Source: Cladocopium goreaui | Taxonomy: Eukaryota; Sar; Dinophyceae; Suessiales; Symbiodiniaceae | NCBI GenBank assembly: GCA_947184155.2 | Contig: CAMXCT020001724.1 | Location: 613,217-677,216, forward strand | Reading direction: 5' to 3' | DNA length: 64,000 nt | Shown: in pieces, positions 46,232 through 55,138 of the stretch | Layout: every line of letters begins with the position of its first letter | How positions within the stretch are numbered: the stretch's first letter is position 1 | Notes under the pieces: model-generated | The model's input: only the letters and a program-made list of their open reading frames with translations | The model's database searches: none | What the model was told of the DNA's origin: nothing | Made by a program: the position numbers and the translations under genes

Positions 46232-46599
46232 CTTGATAGGTCAAGCTATACATTACTAATTAATTGTAAAACATTTTTTCCAGCTTTCACATGTGTTCCA
46301 GCCAGGTTCCCTGCAACACACAATTGGGCCGTTCCACCCTTGCTCTCTCGCGTTTTTTTTTCCACCAGCGGCCACTGTTGGCCCGGCATCCCTGCTCAGC
46401 GGAAGAGACCGCCAAAGATCCTGCGAAAGGTATGGACATCACTGCTTTGATCTTGATCGCAAAAGATCAGGTATCCCGCAAAAAAAAGTTTACTTATCGA
46501 TGGTTGCCAAGTGTATGCAATATATATACAATATTATGCATTATCAATATAATTATTCTTATTACAATAATTATTATTATTATGTGATAACAGACAGGT

Positions 46600-46712
46600 A
46601 GATCGACAGATAGATAGAGAGATAGATAGAGAACAATGATAGAGATATAGATAGAGATATAGATAGAGATAGATAGAGTCAGAGATAGAGTCAGAGATAG
46701 AGTCAGAGATTG
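46600..46712. repeat. GATA / CAGAGATAGAGT microsatellite
   Basis: GATA tetramers (46600-46680) grade into three 12-bp AGAGATAGAGTC units. Confidence 0.9.
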
Positions 46713-47195
46713 ATATTTAGGTTTAAACTTGTAGATTTAGTTATAGTTATAGTTATAAACGTACTTGCACTTGTATTTCTGCTAGTAGTTATACGCTCAC
46801 AATTGTATAGATTTATGCATACAAACATGCAAAGATATATATATAATGCAAATATGGAACTCTCTCACTAAATGCGTGGTATATGGATTGGTTCAGCCAT
46901 AGCTTTAATATGCAACTTTAATTGGAAAAACAATGTTTTTTTCTGAATCGTGAGATCTTGAGGTACCCAATTTCCAGAAAAAAACAGAGAAACTGGAGGA
47001 TGGGAGCCGTACAAATATCCCAATGATCTCGGGACATCAACGAGTTACTAAGTCTACTAAGTTACAAACTTACATACCTCAGAGACCCAGATACCATTCC
47101 AGTATATCCCAGGGGCATTCCAGGTTGCTTGATGCTTGGTGGATCCGGTTGGAGGGAGCCAACCACATGGCACAACAGCCGCCTCCTGAACCAAC

Positions 47196-47255
47196 CTTTG
47201 TGGCTGGCTGCATAGGTCATCGCGGTGTCTACGTCGTCCGCGGCCTCTGCCAATC
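47196..47255 (-). CDS. Candidate 60-bp exon, helical
   Basis: Minus strand, CAG acceptor (47256-47258), GT donor (CAAAG|GTTGG). It encodes LAEAADDVDTAMTYAASHK. Phase 1 in, phase 1 out, matching both neighbours. Confidence 0.5.
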
Positions 47256-47552
47256 CTGGAAGCTGCTGGTACTCCTACTTGGCCCCCTTGAAGTCATCCC
47301 AAATGATGATTCACCTGCAGTGTGCTAGATTGAAATAAGATCAATAAGTAGGCTAACTCCTTGGATAGATATATATATACATATGATATTCGAAAGTTGG
47401 ATGGGTGAACATAAGCCTACCGGTCCAACCCGGCTGAATTACAACAATCCACTTTCTCTCAGAAGCCAAACATCAACCTCCAAGTGTTAGCCTATATTTC
47501 TCCCAATGACAGGGACTCATCCTCATCCCATCCATCTGACTATGTCCTGCTC

Positions 47553-47672
47553 GGTAAACGTCTGTGAGGTGCTGCAAATTCGCCAACATCTTCGAAGTGC
47601 TGCTGGTCAAGTCATTGATTTGCTTCGTGGCCTCTTCCCCCAGTGCAATCTTCAAGGGCTCCTCCAACATAC
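47553..47672 (-). CDS. Candidate exon, coiled-coil-like
   Basis: 120 bp, minus strand, AAG acceptor (47673-47675), GA donor (TTACC|GAGCAGG). It encodes MLEEPLKIALGEEATKQIND, then LTSSTSKMLANLQHLTDVY. The GA donor restores the frame into the next exon (…YR|LAEAADD), giving one continuous amphipathic helix. Confidence 0.52.
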
Positions 47673-47952
47673 CTTCAGCGGACCGGGGCGAAAAGCACCG
47701 GGGAAACGTGGAAAAAAAGAAAAGGGGTGAGTTTGATGTTTGGAACCAGGGAAACTCCTTGGTGCCCTCTAAGTAAATCTGAGCTGGCAGGCTGACAACG
47801 GATTTAAGACCTTCATATGTTCTATGTATTTCCATGTGTCCGATGGGAGAAAACATCTGGTGCTTTTTGATTGCCATGTTTGATCACTTTTTTTAAAAAT
47901 CATTTTGAATCAAACATCAATCATCTAGAACTGCAGGATTTTACACGAGCGC

Positions 47953-48040
47953 CTGTGAAGGTCTGGAGCTTCTCGTTGAATGCCTCCCTGAAACTTCCGG
48001 TGGTCTCCGAAATGTAAGCCAACTTGTCCTGCGTTAGGGC
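47953..48040 (-). CDS. Candidate exon, helical
   Basis: 88 bp, minus strand, TAG acceptor (48041-48043), GC donor (CACAG|GCGCTC). It encodes ALTQDKLAYISETTGSFREA then FNEKLQTFT. Phase 0 in, phase 1 out into 47553-47672. Confidence 0.5.
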
Positions 48041-48282
48041 CTAATTTGAAGGATCATGTGCAGGAAACCTTTACCCCAAATATACGGCGTGTTTAGCCTG
48101 AGCAACGAGCAAACAGTTTGAACACCTCAATGTCTGTCCACCTATCCCAAAAACAGTAGTTAGTCAATTTCAGGTTGTCTTGTCCAATATCGGTTTTAAC
48201 TTTGGTGGACAACCTATGACATCGCCAAAAATTCGGCAACATCAATCCCACTGTGTCCTTATACCCCAATCCCCAAGCAAAC

Positions 48283-48350
48283 CGCCGCGAAAAGCCTGTC
48301 CTTGAGTCCGCTCCAGATTTTCTTATACTCCTTGCCGGTCTTGACAAGTT
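48283..48350 (-). CDS. Candidate exon just downstream of the retroelement
   Basis: Minus strand, ends at a GT donor (GCGGCG|GTTTGC) in phase 0. It encodes KTGKEYKKIWSGLKDRLFAA. The acceptor is not settled (TAG or AAG near 48350-48365). This is the first host exon after the retroelement-bearing intron. Confidence 0.42.
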
Positions 48351-48812
48351 CCCAGCACTATGGGTTGATCTGGGTGGATAGTAGCACATCGTGATCCCGA
48401 CAATGGCACAAGCAACACTTGCACCTCCATGGGGGAAAAGACATGACAGCTGTATCGTTCATTATCGATCTACCTCACAAACACATCAGTTCAAAGAAAC
48501 GAATACCCTGAATACCCTCCAGGATTTCCACACGTTTGTTCCAACCACCCAGACAAATCCCATTAAGGCAGCATGAACTTCCATTTAAATCCTCAATGAT
48601 GTATCTGGCTAAATTATGAGCCATCAACAGCCTAAAACTAGCTGACACTTGCGGCCATTTGGGGATGATTTATAATTCATGCAGAAATATGTGAAATAAC
48701 ATCAGCTTATTGATACGTATATATATATATATAAGTTTCCTCTACACATCTCTATAGCCCATGCCCGCACTTGGAGGATAAGCCCACTTAGTAGGTGGCT
48801 AGCAAGTGGTAA

Positions 48813-48817
48813 GTGGT
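48813..48817. other. Target site duplication GTGGT, left copy
   Basis: The five bases directly before the left LTR are repeated directly after the right LTR at 61392-61396. Five bp is the usual duplication made by copia integrases. Confidence 0.9.
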
Positions 48818-48988
48818 TGTATTTTCAGGTTTCAGCGGGGTAAACTATGTTATACCCAAGTAGACTGATAAACCTAAATAACAATGGGCAAAACCGTTAA
48901 GCACCTGCGACTCACTCCTTTTTCCTGAGCCGCAACAGCTGTCAGATATATCTATTATACATGGGTTTTATGGTGGAGTGCAAATACA
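48818..48988 (-). repeat. 3' LTR (171 bp)
   Basis: Identical over all 171 bp to the LTR at 61221-61391. It begins TGTATTT and ends AAATACA, a 7-bp perfect terminal inverted repeat with TG...CA ends. In element sense it has an A/T-rich ATAATAGATATA stretch that may serve in initiation. Confidence 0.97.
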
Positions 48989-48996
48989 CCCCCCTC
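48989..48996 (-). promoter_or_regulatory. Polypurine tract GAGGGGGG
   Basis: The plus strand reads CCCCCCTC immediately inside the 3' LTR, so the element sense strand has GAGGGGGG abutting the LTR. This is the expected position of the plus-strand primer. Confidence 0.9.
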
Positions 48997-49146
48997 AGGT
49001 GAGCCGGTCACGGCAAGGCTGCCCACTTACCAGGGCGAGACCATTTCGGTCTGCCTTACCGCTCCTGGCTCTTTTGCACGACCTGAGGAAACCCAAACAG
49101 CGGCTATGATACAAAAATCGATCGTCAATGCAAGCAGTTTCACAAC

Positions 49147-51078
49147 TTATCCCTCTTCCCATTCAACTCGGCCATGCCTGATAACTTTCTCATACCAGCG
49201 CCCGTGCCACTTCTGCCATTCTCCAGTGTAACGGCGGTCATCATGGGACTGACTTTGCTGAGGGCGGTTGATCCACTGACTTGCAGACGTTGATGATGAA
49301 GCTACCTCTACGGTGGATGTTCGGGCAACCGGTTTGACGGTGCCTTTCTTGGAGGGACCCTGGCCGTACGCACCAGTCTGCTCAGCTTTGCGCTTGGCCT
49401 CGTTCTGTTCGCGAGCCCTGTCAGACTGTTTCTTCTTCTCCGCAGCGTTCTGCTTGTACAGCTCCTCGTTTTGGCCCTTAATCCACCTCAAATGCCTTTC
49501 AGCATCATGAACAGCAATGTTGTCGACGCCAGTACAAGACAACAAAAGATTATGCTGAGGATTCCGGTTCAGATAGTCGATGTATTCTTCCTCAGAGTAG
49601 ATTTCAGTCCGGTACATGTAGAACCACGGTTGATCGATGTACCTGAAGGACTTCGGGACGTCAAGACGGCTGGCAAGATCCAAGTAAACCAGCCTCATTG
49701 CGTTGTGCTCGAGCTGAGACTGCTCGGAAACACCCATCTTGACCTGAGCCTTGGTACGACCTGGCTTCGGCAGATGTGCAGACTTGAGGAGGTCGTACCT
49801 TTCACAATCGTACTCGTTCTCCCCCTCGTTCAGCACGCTCTCTGCGAATGTGGCGTCCTGAGCAAACCTGTCTGCCACAGACACATAGCCCAAGCTCAAG
49901 GCACGGTCGAATCGACTCTTCGCCCTTGCTAACAAACTAGCTTCGGGGCTAGAGCTTCCTCTTGCCTGGTCGTCCAACAAACCCAAAGATTCGAGCTGAC
50001 TGTGTGTGATGCTCTGCAGGTACTCGCCACGAAAGTCATAGTACAAGCCCAGCTTGTGAAGGGCGGCCTTCCTTCGTTCTGCAATCTTGGTGCGGTCGGC
50101 CTTGTTCACCCCTTCGAGCATCAAGCCACACACATCACATTCGATCTGTCCCTTGAAAGTCTGAGCAAAACATCTTGAACATTGCGTGACTTCAATCTTG
50201 ATTGGCACCGGCTTCTTGTCCTCCTTCTTTTCCTCTTTCTTCGAAGGTTGGTCATCGCCTTTAGGGCGAGACTTCTGCTTTGGCACCAGTGACTTGGATG
50301 TTGATGCCGGCGTCTTTGAAGGTGACCCTGCAACTGGAGCTTTTGGATCTTTCTGTACTGCCTTTGGCGGTGCAACTTTCGACACAGGCTCCAAGAAGGC
50401 CGCAGCTGATGATGCCGCAGGCACAGCTGCGGGCACGCTTGTCAGGGCTGCCTTCTTCTTTGCAGGTTCTTCCTTTGCTGATGCATCAACTTCTGAGGTC
50501 ACAGCTTTTGGAACTTCTGGTGCATGAGGTGCAGAAGTCCCTTCCTTCGGTGATGGTTTTGGAGGTACTTTCGGCGGTGTCTTTGGGCTTTCAACCTTTG
50601 CTGCAGGAGGCTTCGGAGCTTCGCCTTTCGGAGGAGGGGGCAACAATCTGCTGCTTGCATATCCAGGCATACCGGCAAGTTGGGCCACATTTGGTGGCGG
50701 AGGCTTCACCTTTCCTGGGAAAAATGCTGTTGCAGTGGGCGCGCCAGTTGAGGCGGCCGGAGACTTGGAACCAGCCTGTTGTGATGCCTTGGCCTCAAAG
50801 GTCTCGACAAGCTGTTGGACTCCAACTTCTCCCCCACTGCTCGTTGCAGACTGTGCGACCTCCTGCTGGCGACGATACAAATTCACCTTTTTGGCAGTGT
50901 CATCGACAGAAATAATGTATTGAGGCGGCACGACATCACTTGTAAGAATGCCGTCAGAGGCTGTCCTGAAAACACACAATTCCAGCTTTGACCGCCTCAG
51001 CCATTGCGACCCTGATTTCAATGGGTCGTTCAGCACGCAGGCCGCTGACATACTCTTTCTCGTCGACACGCACTTCAC
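49147..51078 (-). CDS. Retrotransposon ORF3: end of Tpt1-like domain, Pro/Ala linker, zinc ribbon, unknown C-terminus
   Basis: 643 codons from the first ATG to TAA, but the first ~36 residues are probably read in the wrong frame, antisense in character to nothing known. From residue 39 (TASDGILTSDVVPPQYI) the protein is the missing end of the Tpt1/KptA-like domain begun in ORF2. Residues 100-295 are rich in Pro, Ala, Ser and Lys. C300, C303, C314 and C317 form a CxxC-x10-CxxC zinc ribbon. Residues 325-545 are a charged, mostly helical region unlike anything I recognise, followed by a basic Glu/Lys coiled segment (545-570) and a Trp/Arg-rich tail. The frame is shifted by +1 relative to ORF2. 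The product could be made by frameshifting or be lost from the mature polyprotein. Confidence 0.8.
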   Translation of the reverse strand: MKCVSTRKSMSAACVLNDPLKSGSQWLRRSKLELCVFRTASDGILTSDVVPPQYIISVDDTAKKVNLYRRQQEVAQSATSSGGEVGVQQLVETFEAKASQQAGSKSPAASTGAPTATAFFPGKVKPPPPNVAQLAGMPGYASSRLLPPPPKGEAPKPPAAKVESPKTPPKVPPKPSPKEGTSAPHAPEVPKAVTSEVDASAKEEPAKKKAALTSVPAAVPAASSAAAFLEPVSKVAPPKAVQKDPKAPVAGSPSKTPASTSKSLVPKQKSRPKGDDQPSKKEEKKEDKKPVPIKIEVTQCSRCFAQTFKGQIECDVCGLMLEGVNKADRTKIAERRKAALHKLGLYYDFRGEYLQSITHSQLESLGLLDDQARGSSSPEASLLARAKSRFDRALSLGYVSVADRFAQDATFAESVLNEGENEYDCERYDLLKSAHLPKPGRTKAQVKMGVSEQSQLEHNAMRLVYLDLASRLDVPKSFRYIDQPWFYMYRTEIYSEEEYIDYLNRNPQHNLLLSCTGVDNIAVHDAERHLRWIKGQNEELYKQNAAEKKKQSDRAREQNEAKRKAEQTGAYGQGPSKKGTVKPVARTSTVEVASSSTSASQWINRPQQSQSHDDRRYTGEWQKWHGRWYEKVIRHGRVEWEEG

Positions 51079-54000
51079 TAAAATAGGAGTGTGCCCTGCC
51101 TGATGAATTTCGTTCTCCTCCTCCAGCTACGAAACCATTCTCAATGATCCCCTTCCAATTGCCTTTCGTAGTCCTGTGATAGACTACGCCTGGGCACATC
51201 TGCGGTGTTGTAATCTTTTTGCCTTTGGCGTTCATCTTCTGGATGGCTGCCGCTCCGGACAGCGCATAGATTTCCACCGCATTGAATGTGTCCTCGGCCG
51301 AGGCAGCATCCATGGCACGCTTTGTGTGCCCCTGCACTGCACGGATCCTGATGGGCCAGTAGGCTAACCCTTTACGGGTTGCCTTCTGGTATCCTGCAAT
51401 GCACTGGAACTCAAAACGGCACTTGCTGTCCCAGTAGAGAAGGGAAATGAGCTCTTCAACCGTCATTCGGGGTAACTTGGCTGGCAGCATTTGATTGAAC
51501 ATTCGAAAGAAGTCATCAAGGTCAAGCCACATGTTTTCATCAAATCCAGAGGTGTCCTGACCTGGCTGTCCACGTGTCACTGCATTGACCTTGGTTTTGT
51601 GTCGGTCCATGCGATCTGGGTACCTCAGCTCCTCGGCTCCATCCATCTCCCAACATGTTTTCGTGATCAGTTCATATGGATGGGAGTCCACAACACAATG
51701 CTCAACAACTTCCGCATTAATGTTCTCGTCCAGCATGATCCGATACTTGTCAATGTGTCCAAGTGTATGTTTCGGGATGATCGTGCCTTTGAGCAAATTC
51801 TCCTGCGTGGGCTCACCGGCTGGGGTGGCCTGAGTTGAGTCTTCCTGTGCAGGTGGAGCTTTCGCCTTGGGGTCAGGAGGAGCTGCATGACTGGCTTTTG
51901 CCTTTCCCACCGATGGGCCTTCATACTCGTTGGCATCCAGAGCATCCCATGGGTCGCCTTCGTCATCATCATCATCATCAGCGACACCAGCATCAGTTGG
52001 GCGATCTCTCAACTCCTCTGCCGTCAAGCTTTCTGGGGTCGAGACGCTCGGTGCAGACTTGTTCGTCTTCTCCCGCAGAGCGGTGAGGACCTGCACAAAC
52101 CTGACTGGGAGATGCTCCATCTTTGGTGGGATGTCACGCATAGTAGCCTCCCCTGCAGGACGCCTGCGCTTGTACAAAGACAGGTTGTACTGGGGCACCA
52201 AAATGTCTGTCATGTGCAACATGTGGAGAGTTGCCATGACATATCCGATCATCTCACTTCGGTTGAGCTCGGTCTCGAATGCGTGAAAGTAGTCCCTGAG
52301 CTCAAGCCTCGGTGGAAGCTTATCATTCTGAATCCACCTGATCCGATCGTTGTCACTGGCAATCTCTTTGAAGAACCATTCCTTCAGACGCTCCACAAAG
52401 GTGGTAAAGATGAGACTCAATCCATAAGTGAGCGGGTCGGGCTCGCCGATTAGGGCGGCCTGATCCACTCCCAATTCCTTGAGCTGATTGTTCCACCACA
52501 CAATGTTGCCCTTGACCCTGTCCATGATGGCATTCCAGTCGCCCTGTGGTTCCCTCTGCCCCCAAATGGGAAGGGGTTCAACACCATGTTCCCCACAAAT
52601 TTCATTCCCAGACCAAAAGATCACCGAAATAACCCTGATGGCTGATCCATGAGAAGAATATTTTGCCATCAACTCCTTGATCATGGAAATATTTGCTTTG
52701 CAGAGCTGTTGCAAGTCCTTTCCCCAGAGCATGTCATGACCGATTTCGAGAACCATGTCCGACTTTCGCAATTCCAGATCCTCCTTCAAGGTGTACTTCT
52801 TCAAAGTCCTACCCTTTCCAGTGATCAGAGCCAAAGTTGAATCGGAAGTCACCACGTAGATGGTGGGCACGACGTCTACCGCCGGCCTTGAAGTCCCAGG
52901 GACATACTCAGTAGGCAAGTTCAGATCCCACAGCGAGTCGTGCTCGAGCTCGGACAGATGGCGGATCTCCTTTGCCCACGGCACATTCGTCAGGGCGTCA
53001 GTTGACATGGATTGCGCAGTGAAACATTGCATTAATCCTGCGGCAATCTCGAGGTCTTCTGTCCTGTTTCCTTGCGCCAGGATCGTTGACGAAGCGAGGA
53101 CCGTTGAAAAGATGTCCTCCCACCCTGCATGCCTATCCCCCTGAACATCAAGGCACTTCCGAAAAGCAAGCCACTCCGACATGTTGCTTTGTTGGGGCAC
53201 GGTCTTTAAACCGGCCGACTTGAGAGCCCGCGCGTTCATCTTTTCAGTGATCGACAGATTTGAATCATCAGAACGGCGGCTCATGGCGGGCAGAGCTAAC
53301 CTTTTCCTGTTCTTGGCGGTTTGTGCCTGGTTAGCTCTGGAACGAAAACAATCATGGATGAAGTCAGTCAACTTGAATGTGTAGTTCTCTGCAAGTTTCA
53401 ATGCAGTACCCCGGCTTTGACCATGAGTGTGGGAACCGTCACAAATGTATTCTGAAAGACTTGACAACTCTTCCATGTTTGTTGCAATCATCCAACCCTT
53501 TTTCATTGGATTCCCGTCCAAGTCAATAACCCCAAACTGGCAACCGTGGAATGGATACAACTTCAACTCTTGTCTCTTCAAAAACGATTGGACCATTGGC
53601 CATTTCCAATACTTGCAGTTCTTTGAGAGTTCAAATGCAATTGAAAGATGTGGCCCATCGATTTCACTGATAACTTTCTGAAGTGATTTGAAAAGTTTTG
53701 TAAATTCCTTTTGTTGCTGTTCGATCCGTTCGGCCCCAGTAACAGTCAAACTGTTGATGTAACCCCATGGGCTGCCGCCAACACATGGCAATGATGCGTA
53801 AAGCAAAATTTCTCCCTCTGGGTTACTTTCCCTGAATGACTGAACTTCTTGGGCTAGCCATTTGCGGCAGCCTTGGGTGGTGCCATCTTCAGTTTCTGTA
53901 ACTCTGATCAATCTGCACCCCTTGCTGGCTTCCCGCGGTGTACATAGCTTCGAATCATTTGAACAGCAAAACTCAATCAACATCCTTTGGAAAGAGTTTG

Positions 54001-55138
54001 AACCTTTACGTCCCCCCTGATCGTCGGCATTAGCTGGACACGCAGGCTTGGAGTCTACTTGGCGCACCTTCGGCTTGTCGGCGTCGATCCAAGTCTTTCC
54101 AATGGCCATCAACCTCAAAGCATGTTCCCATTTAGTTGGGGAAGTAAAAGGTTTTGTAAGAATGTCAGCTGTTTGCCAATTGGTGCCAACATTAATGAGG
54201 TCAAATTGTTCCTCCTCAAACTGCTGTTTCATCCATTTAAAACAGACGTTCTGAGTTTTGTTGGCGTACCGCATGGTGGAGGAATTACCGGTGCTCATCA
54301 CAGTTATAGAAGCCTGATTATCTTCCATGAACTTCACTTGATAGAACTCCGGAAAGTGGGCCTTCAATCCATTGATATTTGCCGCAGAAAGGCCCCCCTC
54401 AACATTACCATACCTGATTTCATCGATCTCTTTGTCGATACGAGTAAAAACAGGATCACTTGGTTCGGGGATGTTTGGCTTGGGGTTTGACCCAGCCTTC
54501 TGCGACAATTTCTTGAAAATGCCCAATTGCTCCAACAACGCTAACATTGGAATCCCTTCTGCTCTGAGTGCGTGATTGGCTGACACGACTTCGGCTTCAG
54601 TGGACGAGTTTGCTACAACTGTCTGCTTCTTGCTGAATGCGTTCAAAGGGAAGTAGGTGTTTGGCCCCACAAGAAACATAGCACAACCTGAAGTTGATTT
54701 TGAATCATGTTCCCCCGCATGATCAGCGTCTGCAAATAGCCACAGTTGACAATCCTCAAACGAGTCTCCCACAAAACCCTCCATGAAAACATCTGTAGTT
54801 GACTTGATGTAGGATACCAATCGGTGCAATGCAATATCACACTCAATGGACCATTTCGTCACCCTAGATGCCAAGCTCTGAGTAGCTCTTAAGAGATCTG
54901 GGCGTGCCATACGGGCCGCAAAGAGAATCTTCATCAGAACCTTCGATGCAATCGGCTGCAACCTCCCTGGCTTCTCCTTCTCATCGAGAGTTGGCCGGGC
55001 TATTCCCGCTTCTGTGAACGGCGTTGCAACCACTGGCAAATCATCTTTCTGAACCTTTGCCAGCTCACAGTATGCATCTACACATGATTCCATGAAAGAA
55101 GACATGTCGTATCTAACCAGGTTTACAGGTTTGTTCAT
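50954..55138 (-). CDS. Retrotransposon ORF2: end of RT, RNase H, methyltransferase-like, SGNH-like, Tpt1/KptA-like
   Basis: 1,394 codons. Residues 1-110 are the end of the copia reverse transcriptase (ARPDLLRATQSLAS). Residues 130-345 are RNase H with D137, E181, D273 and D325 in the motifs ADADHAG, STEAE, EDNQA and TADILTKP. Residues 387-556 resemble a C5-cytosine methyltransferase: IEFCCSNDSKL, LPCVGG with C452, FELSKNCKYW, and CQFGV...KKGWMIATN. Residues 756-990 may be SGNH-like (D766-S767, GHD 800-802, SGNE 843-846). Residues 1171-1390 match Tpt1/KptA: R1179-H1180, IRAVQGHT (R1266), YHRTT 1320-1324 and SGLR (R1368). It overlaps ORF1 by ATGA and stops inside the Tpt1-like domain. Confidence 0.9.
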   Translation of the reverse strand: MNKPVNLVRYDMSSFMESCVDAYCELAKVQKDDLPVVATPFTEAGIARPTLDEKEKPGRLQPIASKVLMKILFAARMARPDLLRATQSLASRVTKWSIECDIALHRLVSYIKSTTDVFMEGFVGDSFEDCQLWLFADADHAGEHDSKSTSGCAMFLVGPNTYFPLNAFSKKQTVVANSSTEAEVVSANHALRAEGIPMLALLEQLGIFKKLSQKAGSNPKPNIPEPSDPVFTRIDKEIDEIRYGNVEGGLSAANINGLKAHFPEFYQVKFMEDNQASITVMSTGNSSTMRYANKTQNVCFKWMKQQFEEEQFDLINVGTNWQTADILTKPFTSPTKWEHALRLMAIGKTWIDADKPKVRQVDSKPACPANADDQGGRKGSNSFQRMLIEFCCSNDSKLCTPREASKGCRLIRVTETEDGTTQGCRKWLAQEVQSFRESNPEGEILLYASLPCVGGSPWGYINSLTVTGAERIEQQQKEFTKLFKSLQKVISEIDGPHLSIAFELSKNCKYWKWPMVQSFLKRQELKLYPFHGCQFGVIDLDGNPMKKGWMIATNMEELSSLSEYICDGSHTHGQSRGTALKLAENYTFKLTDFIHDCFRSRANQAQTAKNRKRLALPAMSRRSDDSNLSITEKMNARALKSAGLKTVPQQSNMSEWLAFRKCLDVQGDRHAGWEDIFSTVLASSTILAQGNRTEDLEIAAGLMQCFTAQSMSTDALTNVPWAKEIRHLSELEHDSLWDLNLPTEYVPGTSRPAVDVVPTIYVVTSDSTLALITGKGRTLKKYTLKEDLELRKSDMVLEIGHDMLWGKDLQQLCKANISMIKELMAKYSSHGSAIRVISVIFWSGNEICGEHGVEPLPIWGQREPQGDWNAIMDRVKGNIVWWNNQLKELGVDQAALIGEPDPLTYGLSLIFTTFVERLKEWFFKEIASDNDRIRWIQNDKLPPRLELRDYFHAFETELNRSEMIGYVMATLHMLHMTDILVPQYNLSLYKRRRPAGEATMRDIPPKMEHLPVRFVQVLTALREKTNKSAPSVSTPESLTAEELRDRPTDAGVADDDDDDEGDPWDALDANEYEGPSVGKAKASHAAPPDPKAKAPPAQEDSTQATPAGEPTQENLLKGTIIPKHTLGHIDKYRIMLDENINAEVVEHCVVDSHPYELITKTCWEMDGAEELRYPDRMDRHKTKVNAVTRGQPGQDTSGFDENMWLDLDDFFRMFNQMLPAKLPRMTVEELISLLYWDSKCRFEFQCIAGYQKATRKGLAYWPIRIRAVQGHTKRAMDAASAEDTFNAVEIYALSGAAAIQKMNAKGKKITTPQMCPGVVYHRTTKGNWKGIIENGFVAGGGERNSSGRAHSYFSEVRVDEKEYVSGLRAERPIEIRVAMAEAVKAGIVCFQDSL

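Noticed and set aside
50280..50915. Long plus-strand open frame opposite ORF3
   Set aside because: It is the antisense of the Pro/Ala-rich linker of the retrotransposon protein. Its length follows from GC-rich codons on the coding strand.
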